DNA from: Actinomadura roseirufa
Lineage (GTDB): Bacteria; Actinomycetota; Actinomycetes; Streptosporangiales; Streptosporangiaceae
Reading direction: 5' to 3'
NCBI RefSeq assembly: GCF_900659635.1
Contig: NZ_CAACVB010000011.1
Span: 1-64,000, forward strand
Length of the DNA: 64,000 nt
Position 1 is the stretch's first letter; every line of letters begins with the position of its first letter. The position numbers and the translations under genes are program-made. Of this stretch, positions 15,842-25,400 are shown one piece after another. The notes under the pieces are model-generated. The model searched no databases, was not told the origin of the DNA, and saw nothing but the letters and a program-made list of their open reading frames with translations.

Positions 15842-16189
15842 ATGCAACCCTCGGCGGAGGGCGACGGAGCCCGGCCGGAGCCGGAGCACCCGGACGCTCA
15901 CGCGCGGCTCGGTGCCCTGATGTCCCGGCTGCAGGTGTACGGGCTGGAGACCGTTCTGCAGCGGCGCAAGCTGCTCGTGATCAACCCGAATCCGCCGGGG
16001 TGCTGCCCGGACGTGCGGCGTCCGGCGGACACGATCATGTGCCGGCCGCGAGACGACGACGGGGCCCGCCTGTGGTTCTTCACGTCGTGGGGTGAGCCGA
16101 TCGCCGAGGCCGAGCGCATCGTGGACGCGGCGTTGATCGTGGCCACCACTCTCGGCGCGCCGACGGAACAGGCCGACGCCGGTGAGTGA
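15842..16189 (+). CDS. Small unknown protein, divergent from the XRE-TPR gene
   Basis: A 115-residue protein with GGAG ahead of the ATG. It reads as a helix (ARLGALMSRLQVYGLETVLQ), a strand segment (KLLVINPNPPGCC) and DGARLWFFTSWGEPIAEAER before an Ala-rich helix. The next gene repeats the same layout (helix, RGTEILHLIR, SAYLWYCG, AEQAAETI), so the two may be distant copies. It may be a partner or target of the regulator. Function unknown. Confidence 0.6.
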   Translation: MQPSAEGDGARPEPEHPDAHARLGALMSRLQVYGLETVLQRRKLLVINPNPPGCCPDVRRPADTIMCRPRDDDGARLWFFTSWGEPIAEAERIVDAALIVATTLGAPTEQADAGE

Positions 16190-16499
16190 GTCCGAGCGTG
16201 GACGCGGGGGGACGGGTGACGCGGCAGAGCCCCCCGCGTCCACTTCACCCGGCGAGCGCCTGGAAGAGCTGGCGCTGCTGGTGAGCAGGCGGTTCTCCGG
16301 TGTGGCGCCGATACTGCCCCGGGGGACGGAGATCCTGCATCTCATCCGTTCCGGACTAGGTCCGCATTACGTCGTCTGGGCGCGCCACCGGTCGGCGTAC
16401 CTCTGGTACTGCGGGCCCGACCACGGCGCCCAGCTCGGCGTCACGGCGGAGCAGGCCGCCGAGACGATCGGCAGGACGCTGGAGCTGCCGCCCGCGTAG
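16182..16499 (+). CDS. Small unknown protein overlapping the previous gene
   Basis: A GTG at 16182 overlaps the end of the preceding gene by eight bases, so the two are translated together. After a disordered start the 105-residue product has LEELALLVSRRFSGV, ILHLIRSGLGPHYVVWARHR and SAYLWYCGPDHGAQLGVTAE. The pattern parallels the upstream protein, suggesting duplication. No known motif. Confidence 0.55.
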   Translation: MSESERGRGGTGDAAEPPASTSPGERLEELALLVSRRFSGVAPILPRGTEILHLIRSGLGPHYVVWARHRSAYLWYCGPDHGAQLGVTAEQAAETIGRTLELPPA

Positions 16500-16788
16500 A
16501 TCGTCCGGGGACGCTCGTCCCGGTGCTCGGTGCTGTGCGCGGGGCACCGGGGGCGCGGTGCGTGGGTCGCGGTGCGGGGGCAGCGGGATGCGGGGTTCGG
16601 GGCGCGGATGTGGTCGGCGGGGCGCGGTGCGCGGGACGCCGGGGCGCGCTGCCGGGCCGGGCTGGGCGCGGGGGTGAGATGAGCGTGGCTCGTCTTCCCG
16701 GCCACGGGCGCGGCGGGAGATGATGTTCCGACGGATTTCTGGGGTTTGGAGGGCGGGCGGTCGCCTCCTCCGACCGAGGGGCGTGCGC
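16500..16788. other. G-rich spacer
   Basis: About 290 bases with repeated GGCGCGGTGC and GGGGCGCGG words and strong G-over-C skew on the plus strand. I see no gene; short slippage-type repeats explain the open frames. Confidence 0.35.
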
Positions 16789-17334
16789 ATGAAGCTCAAG
16801 GAACCGATGGTCATGGTCGAGTCCGGGCCCCTGACCACCCGTGTCATCGCCGGTCTCGCCGCCGCCACGGTGGTCGTCGCGGGCATCGGGATCGTGCTCG
16901 GCGGATGGGGCGGCGTCGCCCTCTACGCGGTGGCCTTCCTGCTGTTCGTCGTGACCGTGGTGAGCCTCGTCGGGCTGACGCGTCCCGGGCAGTCCGGGCG
17001 CTGCGTTCTCACCGAGCGGGGCTTCGTGCACTTCGGCCGGGGCAAGGAGGACGTCCTCCCGGCGGGTGTCATCGAGGCCGTGGGCCTGTGCGTCGGACGG
17101 GCGGGCCACACGGAACTGGCCGTCTGGTACGACCATGTGGTCCACCCGGAACTGCCGGGCCTCTGGGGGAAGGCTCGGGGCGAACCGGGACGGATCCGGC
17201 TGGGTCTGGTCGATGGCGGCCCGTCCGGCCGGTTGCCGGGAGGGATCCCGGTCAAGCGCGTGAACGCGGTCCGCGCCTTCGTGGAGCGGCACCGCATCGC
17301 CGAATGGCGCAACGAACAGCACCACCTGGCCTGA
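16789..17334 (+). CDS. Two-segment membrane protein
   Basis: I start at the ATG at 16789 (GAGGGG upstream; a GTG six bases earlier is possible). Residues ~18-38 (VIAGLAAATVVVAGIGIVL) and ~43-63 (GVALYAVAFLLFVVTVVSLV) are membrane helices joined by a short loop. The cytoplasmic ~115 residues read RCVLTERGFVHFGRGKEDVL and PAGVIEAVGLCVGRAGHTEL, a PH-like or sensor-type beta domain, and end in a charged helix (VNAVRAFVERHRIAEWRNEQ). Function unknown. Confidence 0.7.
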   Translation: MKLKEPMVMVESGPLTTRVIAGLAAATVVVAGIGIVLGGWGGVALYAVAFLLFVVTVVSLVGLTRPGQSGRCVLTERGFVHFGRGKEDVLPAGVIEAVGLCVGRAGHTELAVWYDHVVHPELPGLWGKARGEPGRIRLGLVDGGPSGRLPGGIPVKRVNAVRAFVERHRIAEWRNEQHHLA

Positions 17335-17398
17335 CCCGTCTAGGGACGTGGGGCTCTGAGCCTGCCGCCGGGAAGCACCTCGGTGAGACGCCCGGTCC

Positions 17399-17656
17399 TC
17401 ACGAGTTCGGCTGGGGTTCCACGAGGTAATAGCCGCGCCCCCCTCGGGACGTCTTCTCTGTGGGAACGGTCGTCGTCTCATAGGGGAAGCACGGATAGAC
17501 CGTCAGGGCTTCCTCCAGACCGATCGCCCAGCGCCCGGACGCGGCATCGAACCCTGACGAGGTGCCCGTCGCGTCCCGCAGGATGCGACGGGCGCGGGCG
17601 AGGTGCAGGGGACTCTCTGGAGAGAGGCGCCCGATCAGGTCGCGCTCAGAGGACAC
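17399..17656 (-). CDS. Small unknown protein at the end of the giant-protein cassette
   Basis: An 85-residue protein starting at a GTG, 47 bases after the YezG-like gene and on the same strand. It begins ERDLIGRLSPESPLHLARAR and ends GRGYYLVEPQPNS. It has no signal peptide or known motif. By position it could be a third immunity or accessory protein of the cassette. Confidence 0.5.
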   Translation of the reverse strand: MSSERDLIGRLSPESPLHLARARRILRDATGTSSGFDAASGRWAIGLEEALTVYPCFPYETTTVPTEKTSRGGRGYYLVEPQPNS

Positions 17657-17703
17657 GGGACTCCCACACGAACACGCGGACGTCCGGGCCGGTCATGGTG
17701 TCG

Positions 17704-18537
17704 TCAGCCCCGGGGCCCGGTGATGACCTCCAGGGCCTCGTTCAATTCGTCACGACCGGGCTGCGGGACCAGGAAATCCACGGCCCGGATGTGCTCGACC
17801 AACTCGGGGTCCGGAGCCACGTCGTGGACGCGCAGGTAGTAGGCGGACGCCCCGGGCCACACCCAGACGCCATCGGTGTGGAAGGTGAGCGGAACCCGAG
17901 GCGTGAGCGACGGGTCGATCATGTCTTCCTGGTAGCTGTGGGCGGCGAGCACGATGGGGCACTTCTCCAGGTAGGTGAGGAGTGCCTCGCGCTGCTCGGC
18001 GGGAACCGGGGCCCGGTCCACGACCGGGGTTCCCTCGGGGGTTAGGGAATCGAACAGCTTCGCGTTACGGATTCGCTCGCCCCCCTGCGCGGCCGCCTCC
18101 GACAGCCAGGACGGCGTGTGCTCCGGGTCGCGCGGGAACGCCTCCAGTTCCTTCTCGTACACCGACGCCGGCGGGGGAGCCGAGAGGTCCGGCTCGGCCT
18201 GGCGCTCGTAAGTGATGTTGTACGTAAAGGGGAAGTCGAGCGTGAACACGGCCGTGAACCACGTTCCCGTGCCGGGGCTGTACATCCCCGAACGCAACGC
18301 CGTGAACAGCTCTTCGAGTTCCGCGGGCGGCTCGATGCGGGTCGGGAACTGCTGGGCCAGATGCTTGTACTGGAGTCGCGTCTCGGTGCGGGAGCCGAGC
18401 CCTGCGTACTGGACGGTGGCCTGCTCCCAGCCGGCCGGGAGGGTGTGCGTCAGCAGGAGGGTGATGCCGTCCAGCAGATGGTTCTGCTCGGCCGGGTCCA
18501 GAGGCCGGTTCTCGTTCACCACGTCTTCTCTTTCCAT
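17704..18537 (-). CDS. Two-domain immunity candidate: YezG-like plus shared C-terminal domain
   Basis: The first ~150 residues follow the YezG/DUF600 immunity pattern: LPAGWEQATVQYAGLGSRTE, then GTWFTAVFTLDFPFTYNITY and EAFPRDPEHTPSWL. The last ~110 residues carry VPLTFHTDGVWVWPGASAYY then LRVHDVAPDPELVEHIRAVD, which closely matches the end of the protein at 50684-51910 in the other cassette. A role as cytoplasmic antitoxin to part of the giant protein is inferred from position and family. The ATG at 18537 lacks a clear ribosome site; GTG codons about 15-18 bases further in, behind AGAGAAG, are good alternatives. Confidence 0.6.
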   Translation of the reverse strand: MEREDVVNENRPLDPAEQNHLLDGITLLLTHTLPAGWEQATVQYAGLGSRTETRLQYKHLAQQFPTRIEPPAELEELFTALRSGMYSPGTGTWFTAVFTLDFPFTYNITYERQAEPDLSAPPPASVYEKELEAFPRDPEHTPSWLSEAAAQGGERIRNAKLFDSLTPEGTPVVDRAPVPAEQREALLTYLEKCPIVLAAHSYQEDMIDPSLTPRVPLTFHTDGVWVWPGASAYYLRVHDVAPDPELVEHIRAVDFLVPQPGRDELNEALEVITGPRG

Positions 18538-18559
18538 TGTCAGAGCGAGGGCGGGCCGC

Positions 18560-19045
18560 TCAGTTCTGCGGGATTCCGGCCTGCATGAGCGTCGTGCGCA
18601 GCCACGCCGGGACGTGCTCCCCGGCGCGTGGGAACACGGCGACGTCGGCGGCGAAGAGCCGGGCCGGGACCGGCGGGTCCCAGTGCGGGTCGAACCGGTC
18701 GTTGAAACTGACCCAGAACGCGCCCGGCGGATCCATCATGTACCGCATCCCGAACCAGGTGCCCTCGTTCTCGCGATACATGATCGACCGGAGCCGGGCG
18801 GCGATGTGAACGAGCTCGCGGGTCGGGTCCAGCTCCGGGGACGAGCCGTCCTTCAGGATGACGGTGAGCGCCACGTCCGTCGCGTCCACGACCATGAGGA
18901 TCTTCAGGTCGATCCGCCGCCAGTCGGGCGGGGCGATCTGCACGAGGATCTGCCCCATCCGCTGGGTGAGCTGCTCGTACTCCTGCGGGTCGTACGGCTG
19001 CGGCGCCTGATCGGGGAAGTTCGCGTGGGCATCGGGCTCGGTCAT
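18560..19045 (-). CDS. YezG/DUF600-like immunity protein candidate
   Basis: A 161-residue protein with a strong GGAGG ribosome site. It reads YEQLTQRMGQILVQIAPPDW, RRIDLKILMVVD, then GTWFGMRYMMDPPGAFWVSF and RFDPHWDPPVPARLFAADVA before FPRAGEHVPAWL. This order (helix, APPDWRRID, hydrophobic strands, FDPHWDPP, Asp and Pro-Arg near the end) is the YezG/DUF600 pattern found next to polymorphic toxins. It lies after the giant gene, in the same direction and separated from it only by one small ORF, so it probably protects the producer or its siblings against a toxic domain. Which domain is not known. Confidence 0.65.
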   Translation of the reverse strand: MTEPDAHANFPDQAPQPYDPQEYEQLTQRMGQILVQIAPPDWRRIDLKILMVVDATDVALTVILKDGSSPELDPTRELVHIAARLRSIMYRENEGTWFGMRYMMDPPGAFWVSFNDRFDPHWDPPVPARLFAADVAVFPRAGEHVPAWLRTTLMQAGIPQN

Positions 19046-19074
19046 CGCGTGTGGTCCTCCTAGCTGGGGCGAGT

Positions 19075-19437
19075 CTATTGTCCGGCGTGGCCGGGGGCGT
19101 TGTGATCGGGGGCGGGAGGCCCTTCGGGCGTGCGGTCCGGGGGCGAGGGGCCGCCGCCCGGCCCGGTGATCTCAATGATCCGCCCCGCGTCCGGCAGGGC
19201 GGCGACGGTGGCGGGCGGCCGGAAGCCGCGGCCCTCGGGCTCGTCCGGCGTCGCCGCGCCGCCGAAGATCGGCGTGGCGGTGAACAGGCCGGGCGTGACC
19301 TCCAGCGGTAAGGCGCGGGTGGCCGGGAGCGCCTCTCCATTTCGCAGGCGTCCATCATGACGGAGACCGCCCGCTGTGGCTGCGCACGAACGCAGGCCCG
19401 GACAAAGGCCGATCTCCCGGGGAGTGCTGAGCGTCAT
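19075..19437 (-). CDS. Small ORF coupled to the giant gene by ATGA
   Basis: The ATG at 19437 overlaps the stop of the 30-kb gene as ATGA, the junction of translationally coupled genes. The 120-residue product has a non-descript start, then RALPLEVTPGLFTATPIFGG, a stretch with GRGFRPPATVAALPDAGRII and an unstructured Pro/Gly end. The middle looks like real protein while the first 40 residues look poor, so the gene may be partly decayed. Family unknown. Confidence 0.45.
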   Translation of the reverse strand: MTLSTPREIGLCPGLRSCAATAGGLRHDGRLRNGEALPATRALPLEVTPGLFTATPIFGGAATPDEPEGRGFRPPATVAALPDAGRIIEITGPGGGPSPPDRTPEGPPAPDHNAPGHAGQ

Positions 19438-22400
19438 CGGTTACGAAACTGCCGGTAATAGTACACGATATAGGGCGTGTATGTGAACTTCCTTTTGAGT
19501 TTTGGCTTAACTGGCTCGAATCCCGGCGCATACCATGAGTCGCCAGCTTGGAAAGTCCATTCCTCGTTCGGGTGGAAATCGACCCAGAAACCGTCCGGCG
19601 GCCACACGGGAGCGGGTTCGCCATTGGATTGCTTCTTCACGGGATCGGCGCTCGCCGCGTAAACCTCCCCCTCGTGGGACATCCAGCCATACTGGGGCGT
19701 TGCCCTTACCGTGACGCCAAGTTTGTTGGCCAGGTCCTGGCAATATCTAAATTTGCCCACCTCGCAAGAAATGAGGATAACTTTACGGCCGTTCAAATTC
19801 GGGTCATATAGGATGGCATTCCCGGTTTCCTCGACTTCGCGACTCCGGTGGTTGAAGTACGGACCTCTCGGGGTGCCATGAGCGGTGAGCACGAACCATT
19901 CCGAATTAGGGCGAATTTGTTGTGCGGACCGCCGTAGTGTGTCGGTGGGTGCAAACCACGCACGCCCGGCGGGTATGAGGCTGTCACGGTAAAGCTCGTG
20001 CAGTTCGGGCGGCAGGCCCTCGGGTATGCCGTCCTCGGATATGACGCCTTCGGGTGTGCCGCCCGGAGGGTCGTTCCTCCCCCAGCGCCACCAGCGCCGG
20101 GAACGCGTAGAAGGCTTGGACGCGTCCGGTGCGGTGGACCCGAGGACGGATGTCGGCAGGTGCGCGTCGGGCAGCCTGACCGGCGCCGGGTTGGGATCCC
20201 TCCTCGGCGTTGGCGGGGGCTCAGTACTGGCAGTCCCTTGTGGAACCGTGTCCGTTCCCGGGGGGCCTGAGCTTGCGCGCTCGTCCGGGTGGTGCCCGGG
20301 CGCGTACCCGCGCTCGGTCGCATACCTGGCCCAGGCTCTCGGTTGATGCGTGGTCCAACTACCGATCGGTGGGAAGTAGGGGCTCACGCCCCCGTCGGAC
20401 CGAGGGTCCCTCGGTGAGGTGAACACCGCGCCGTCGTGGGTGATCCAGGCGACGCCATCCGGTGCCGTTACCCGCACGCCGAGTTCGTCGGCGAACTCCT
20501 GGACCCAGTCGCCCATCATCTCGTTGGTGACCAGGAGGATTTCGCGGCGGTTCCAGGTCGAGTCGTTGCGGATGAGGGCCGCGAAGTCCTTGGGGCCGAC
20601 CCAGCGGCCGTTGACGATCAGGCCGCCGCGCTGATCGCCGTAGGCGATCACTACGAGCCGCTGCGGATCGCGGGCGATGCGCTGCGCGTACTTCGCCAGG
20701 CGATCCCCCGGGGGGATGAACGAGCGTCCGGACCGCGTGGCGGTGCTCGCGGCGTAAGCCTCGCGCAGGTGGGGTGGCAAGCCCTCGGAGACGCCGTCCG
20801 AGGGATCCTTCCACCAGCGCCGGCTACGCCGGCGGCGCTCGGTGGGTTCGGAGGTGGGCGTCGGGTCGTCCGGGTGGTGTCCGGGGGCGTAGCCTTCCCT
20901 GCCTGCGGGCTCGGACGGTTCGCCCGGCCTTCGGGTAGTGCTCCATGAGCCGTCCGGTGAGATCTGGGGTCCGGTCTGCCCGTCGGGTTGGAGGTTCTCC
21001 GATGCCGAGTAGATTCTCCCGTCGTGGGTGATCCAGGCTGGCTTGTCCGGCATCGTCACCGGCACGCCGAGGACCCCGGACAGCCTGTTGGCCCAGACGC
21101 CCATGTTCTCGTTGGTGACCAGGACGATTTCGCGGCCGCGCCAGTTCGGATCGTTCTGGACCATGAGCGCGATGTCGTCGGACAGGAGCCGTTGTCCGTT
21201 GCTGTGGGCCTCCCACTCGTCTCCGCGGAAGACCAGCACGTATCGCTGCGGATCGTGGGGAATGCGCTCGGCCAATCCCCACAGGGGTGAGTCCGGCTGG
21301 TACAGCGCACGTCCCGAGGGCGTCTCGACGGTGGCGCGGTACACCTCGTGCAACCCGCGTGGCAGCTCGTCGGGGACGCCGCCCGAGCGGTCGGCGGGGG
21401 CCGCGGGCTCGGTGTGCGTTCCGGTGGAGTCGTGCTCCCTTCTCCACCAGCGTCGGCTACGCGGGCGGCGCTCAGTGGGGTCGGGCGTGTCCGCCGGCAC
21501 TGCACGGCGCGACGGATGGTCCGGTACCGGTGGCTCCGGCGTGGACATGGACGAGGGCGGGCTGTCCGGATCGGCCGGGGGTTGTCCGGTCGGTGGTTCG
21601 TGTGCGGTTCCCTCGGGTTCTGGTGGAGTCGTGGCCGTCTCGGCCGCGGGCGGGTGGGTCGTGTCCGCCGTATCCGCGGTGTCCGTGGGGGGTGTCCGGT
21701 TCCCGTTCTCGGCCGGTCTTGGCTCGTCGGCCTGGTCGTCCTGCGCCGGCTCGTCGCTGCCCGGGCTTTCACCGTTCTGGACGGGGCCGGAGGCGTGGGG
21801 CGGGTCGGTGGGTTCGGGTGTGGTGGACTTCTGGCGTTCGCCGTTGGGCTGCTCGGGGGCGCGCTGGTCGGTGTGCGGCTCCGACGGCGGTCTCCGGTCG
21901 TCCTGGATGAGGGGGTCTTGGTCTCGGAGGGAGGCGGTGTGAGGCGTGCCGTCGTCGGGGGCGGTGCTCGGTCGGGCGGCGCGTTCGTCCGGGTGGTGGC
22001 CGGGCGCCCATCCGTCCCTGCCCGCCGGGACGGGCCAGTCGTCCTCGTCCGGGTAGAAGGTGATCCACTCGCCGTCCGGCGGGGTCTTGACGTACCAGCT
22101 CCCATCGGGGCGTTGGTACGCGGTCGTTGAGAAGAGGACGCCTTCAGGGGTGACGCCGGCCCGTTTGGTCGGCGCGGTCACCGGCACGCCGAGCTCCCTG
22201 GCCAGGGCCTGGGCGAAGACGCGTTCACCCACGTCGCACGAGATCAGCAGGACCTCGCGGCCGTTCCAGTTCGGGTCGTGCCGGATGACGTCCGCTAGTT
22301 CCTTGGGAGTAAAGAGCCTTCCGTCGAGAACGCTGCCTTCGGGCGCGCCGTGAGTGACGAGAACGTACCGTCGTGGGTCGACGGGGATGGCTTGCGAAAC

Positions 22401-25400
22401 CATCCGGGACGGGTCGTCAGGGAGGTGAATCCCACTTCCTGACGGTGTGCGGTAGTTGAAACCTTCGACGTCACCCAGGATGGCTGGTGGGTCGCCGACC
22501 TCGGACGCCGGACGGGCCGTCCTCTCCCAGCGCATCCCGCCCTCGCGACGCTCGGGTTCGGTGGGGCGCGGCGCGTCCGGCTCAGCCTCGCCCGGCCGGT
22601 GCGCTGGGCCGTGCGTCACCGCGGAGTCGCCCGGCGGCGCCGGCCACAGCGAACGGGACAGCGTGACCGGGGCCGGAGCTTCGACGACAAGGCCGGACAG
22701 CGGGCCGCTGAACACAGGGCCGCGCATGTCGTAGCCCTGCATCTGTGTCCCGGGATCCGCGGCGACGTCGGTGACCGCCTCCGTTCGGGCGTCGTGGGCC
22801 ATCTCGCCGGGGTCGCCGATCAGGTGCCCTCCCCTGTCCACCGGCTTGGACCCTTCGCTTGGGACGCGGCCGAGCCAGACGCCGTCCGGTGGGATCCGGG
22901 GCCGGGCCCCTCCGACGGAGTCGAGGTCCCTCGATGTGGCGTACACCGAGCCGCCGTAGGTGATCCAGGGCACTTCCTCCGTCCCCAGGACGGGCACGCC
23001 GAGCCTGTCGGCCAGGCCCCTGATCATGTCCTCGCTACTCCGGGTGATCAGGACGACCTGGCGGCCGTCCCAGGTCGGGTCGTTGCGGATGAGGGCCGCG
23101 ATGTCGTCGACGTCGAGCCAGCGTCCGCCGGCGATCATGCCGTGGTCGCCGCCGTGGCCGGCCAGCACGTACAGGTTGGGGACGGGGGGGATGCGCTGCG
23201 CGAACCTGCTCAGGCGTTCGCCGGGCTCGAACAGCGAACGCCCCGAGGGAATGGCGGTGCCCGCGCCGTACACGTCACGCAACGCGGCGGGCAGACCCTC
23301 GGGGATGCCGTCCGAGGAGTCGGCGCCGGGCGCGGACTCGGTGCGAGGTTCGTCGGCCTGACCATGCCCTTCGGGCCGGCCGGGCTCGGGTGCGCCGGCC
23401 CGCTCGCTTTGTGCCGGCTGACCGTTGCGCGCCGGCTCACCGTTCCGTGGGGTCGCGCCGTCCTGGACGGGTTCCGAGGTGCGCGCCGATCCGTCGGCCG
23501 GTGCCGGTTCCGTGCCCGCCGTCGGCTGGGCGTCCGAGGTCGGCCGGGCGTCCGGCGTCGGCTCGCCGACGTGCGCCGGGTCGGCGGGCGGCGTCGGCTC
23601 AGGTGTCCGTGCCGGTTCGCCGGTGCGGGGTGGTCCGGTGGTCAGGCCGCCGGGTGGGGTGGCGGGCTCGGCGCCGCCAGGGGGGTGCGCGTGCGTCTCG
23701 GCCGGCCGGAGCGGCGGACCGTCCGGTGCCGCGGGTCCGAAGGTGGACGTCGACAGGTGTGAGCCGTCCGGTTCGTCTCGCGTCGGTTCGGTGCCGTGCG
23801 CGGGGTCTGCGGGGGGCGATGGCTCCCCGTCTCGCGCGGGTTCGACATCTCGTGCCGGTCGAGCCGGTTCCTGTGGTTCGGTGGGCTCGGGTTCGGGGGC
23901 GGTGTCCGGTGGGGCGGCGTGTTCGTCCGGGTGGTGGCCGGGCGCGTACCCGTCCCTGCCCACCGGGACGGGCCAGTCGTCCTCGTCGGGGTGGAAGGTG
24001 ATCCACTGCCCGTCCGGTGGGAGTGTGATGTACACGTCTCCATCGGCGTCCGGGGTTCCCTCGGACGCCGAGATGACCGCACCGCCGACGAGGACGTGGG
24101 CCTTCTTGGTCGATGCCGTCACCGGCACGCCGAGCTCCCCGGCCAGGGACTGGGCGTAGTCGCGAGAGGCCCCCTCGCACAAGACCAGCAGGACGGCGCG
24201 GCCGTTCCAGTTCGGGTTTTGCCGGATGACGGCCGCGAGTTCCCGCGGGGTGAGGACCAAGTCCTCGAAGAAAGCGCCGTCGGCGTCGCCGTGCACGCCG
24301 AGCACGTACTGGTGCGGGTCGGCGGGGATGGACGGCGTACCGTCCGGAGCCGGTTCGGTGTCCCAGAAAAGGTCAAGCCCCGACGGGATGGCGATGCCCT
24401 GTTCGTACACGTCGAGCAGATAGCGCGGCAGATCTGGGGGGAGGTCGGCTGGAGGAGCCGTCCTCTCCCAGCGCATCCCGTCCTCGGTGCGTTCGGGTTC
24501 GGTGCGTTCGGCTTCGGTGGGTTGCGGCGTGGCCGGCTCGGGCTCGCCCGGCCGGTGCGCCGGGCCGTACGGTGCCACGGAGTCGCCGGGCGGCGCCGGC
24601 TGGAGCGAGCGCGGCATTCTGACGGGGGCCGGAGTTTCGACGACACCGCCGGGTCGCGGGTCACCCGCCCGGGCGGACGTGTCGCGGGCGCGTTCGTCGG
24701 GGTGGTGTCCGGGCAGGAACCCGTTCCGGTCCACTGTTCCGGGCTGCTCGCCCGGGGCTCGGCGGGTCCAGGCGCCGTCCGGTGGGATCCGAGGGCCGGC
24801 CCGTCCTTCGGAGCGGGGGTCTCTCGATGTGGTGTAGACCGTGCCGTCGTGGTCGATCCAGGCGACGCCGTCCGGTGCCGTGACGGGGACGCCGCCGAGC
24901 CTGCTGGACACCTGTTCGGCGAAGTCGTGCATGCCCTCGTTGGTGACGAGGGTGACTTCCATGCCGTCCCGCCATCGCGGGTCTTCCCGGATGAGCCGCG
25001 CGACGTCGTCGGGGGTGAGCCAGCGCCCGTCGGCGATCATGCCGTGTTCGCCGCCGTGGGCGGCCAGCACGAACCGGTTCGGGTCGGCGGGGACGTGCTG
25101 CGCGAACCTCCCCAGGCGGTCGCCGGGCTCGAACATCGAACGTCCGGCGGGCACGGCGGTACTCGCGTCGAACACCTCGCGCAGTTCGGGCGGCAGGCCC
25201 TCGTGGTGCACCGTGGAGGCGGATGTGTCGGCCACCGTCTCACCTGGCGGGTGCGGCGGGCCGTCCGGTGCCTCGGATCCGGGGGTGGACGTGTCCAGGT
25301 GCGAGCCGCCCGGTGTGTCAGGGGTCTCCGTGGCGCGGTTCCCGGGTTCCGTCGGGCTCGGCTCACCTCGCGTCGGCTGGTCGTTGGGTGAGGGCTCGCC

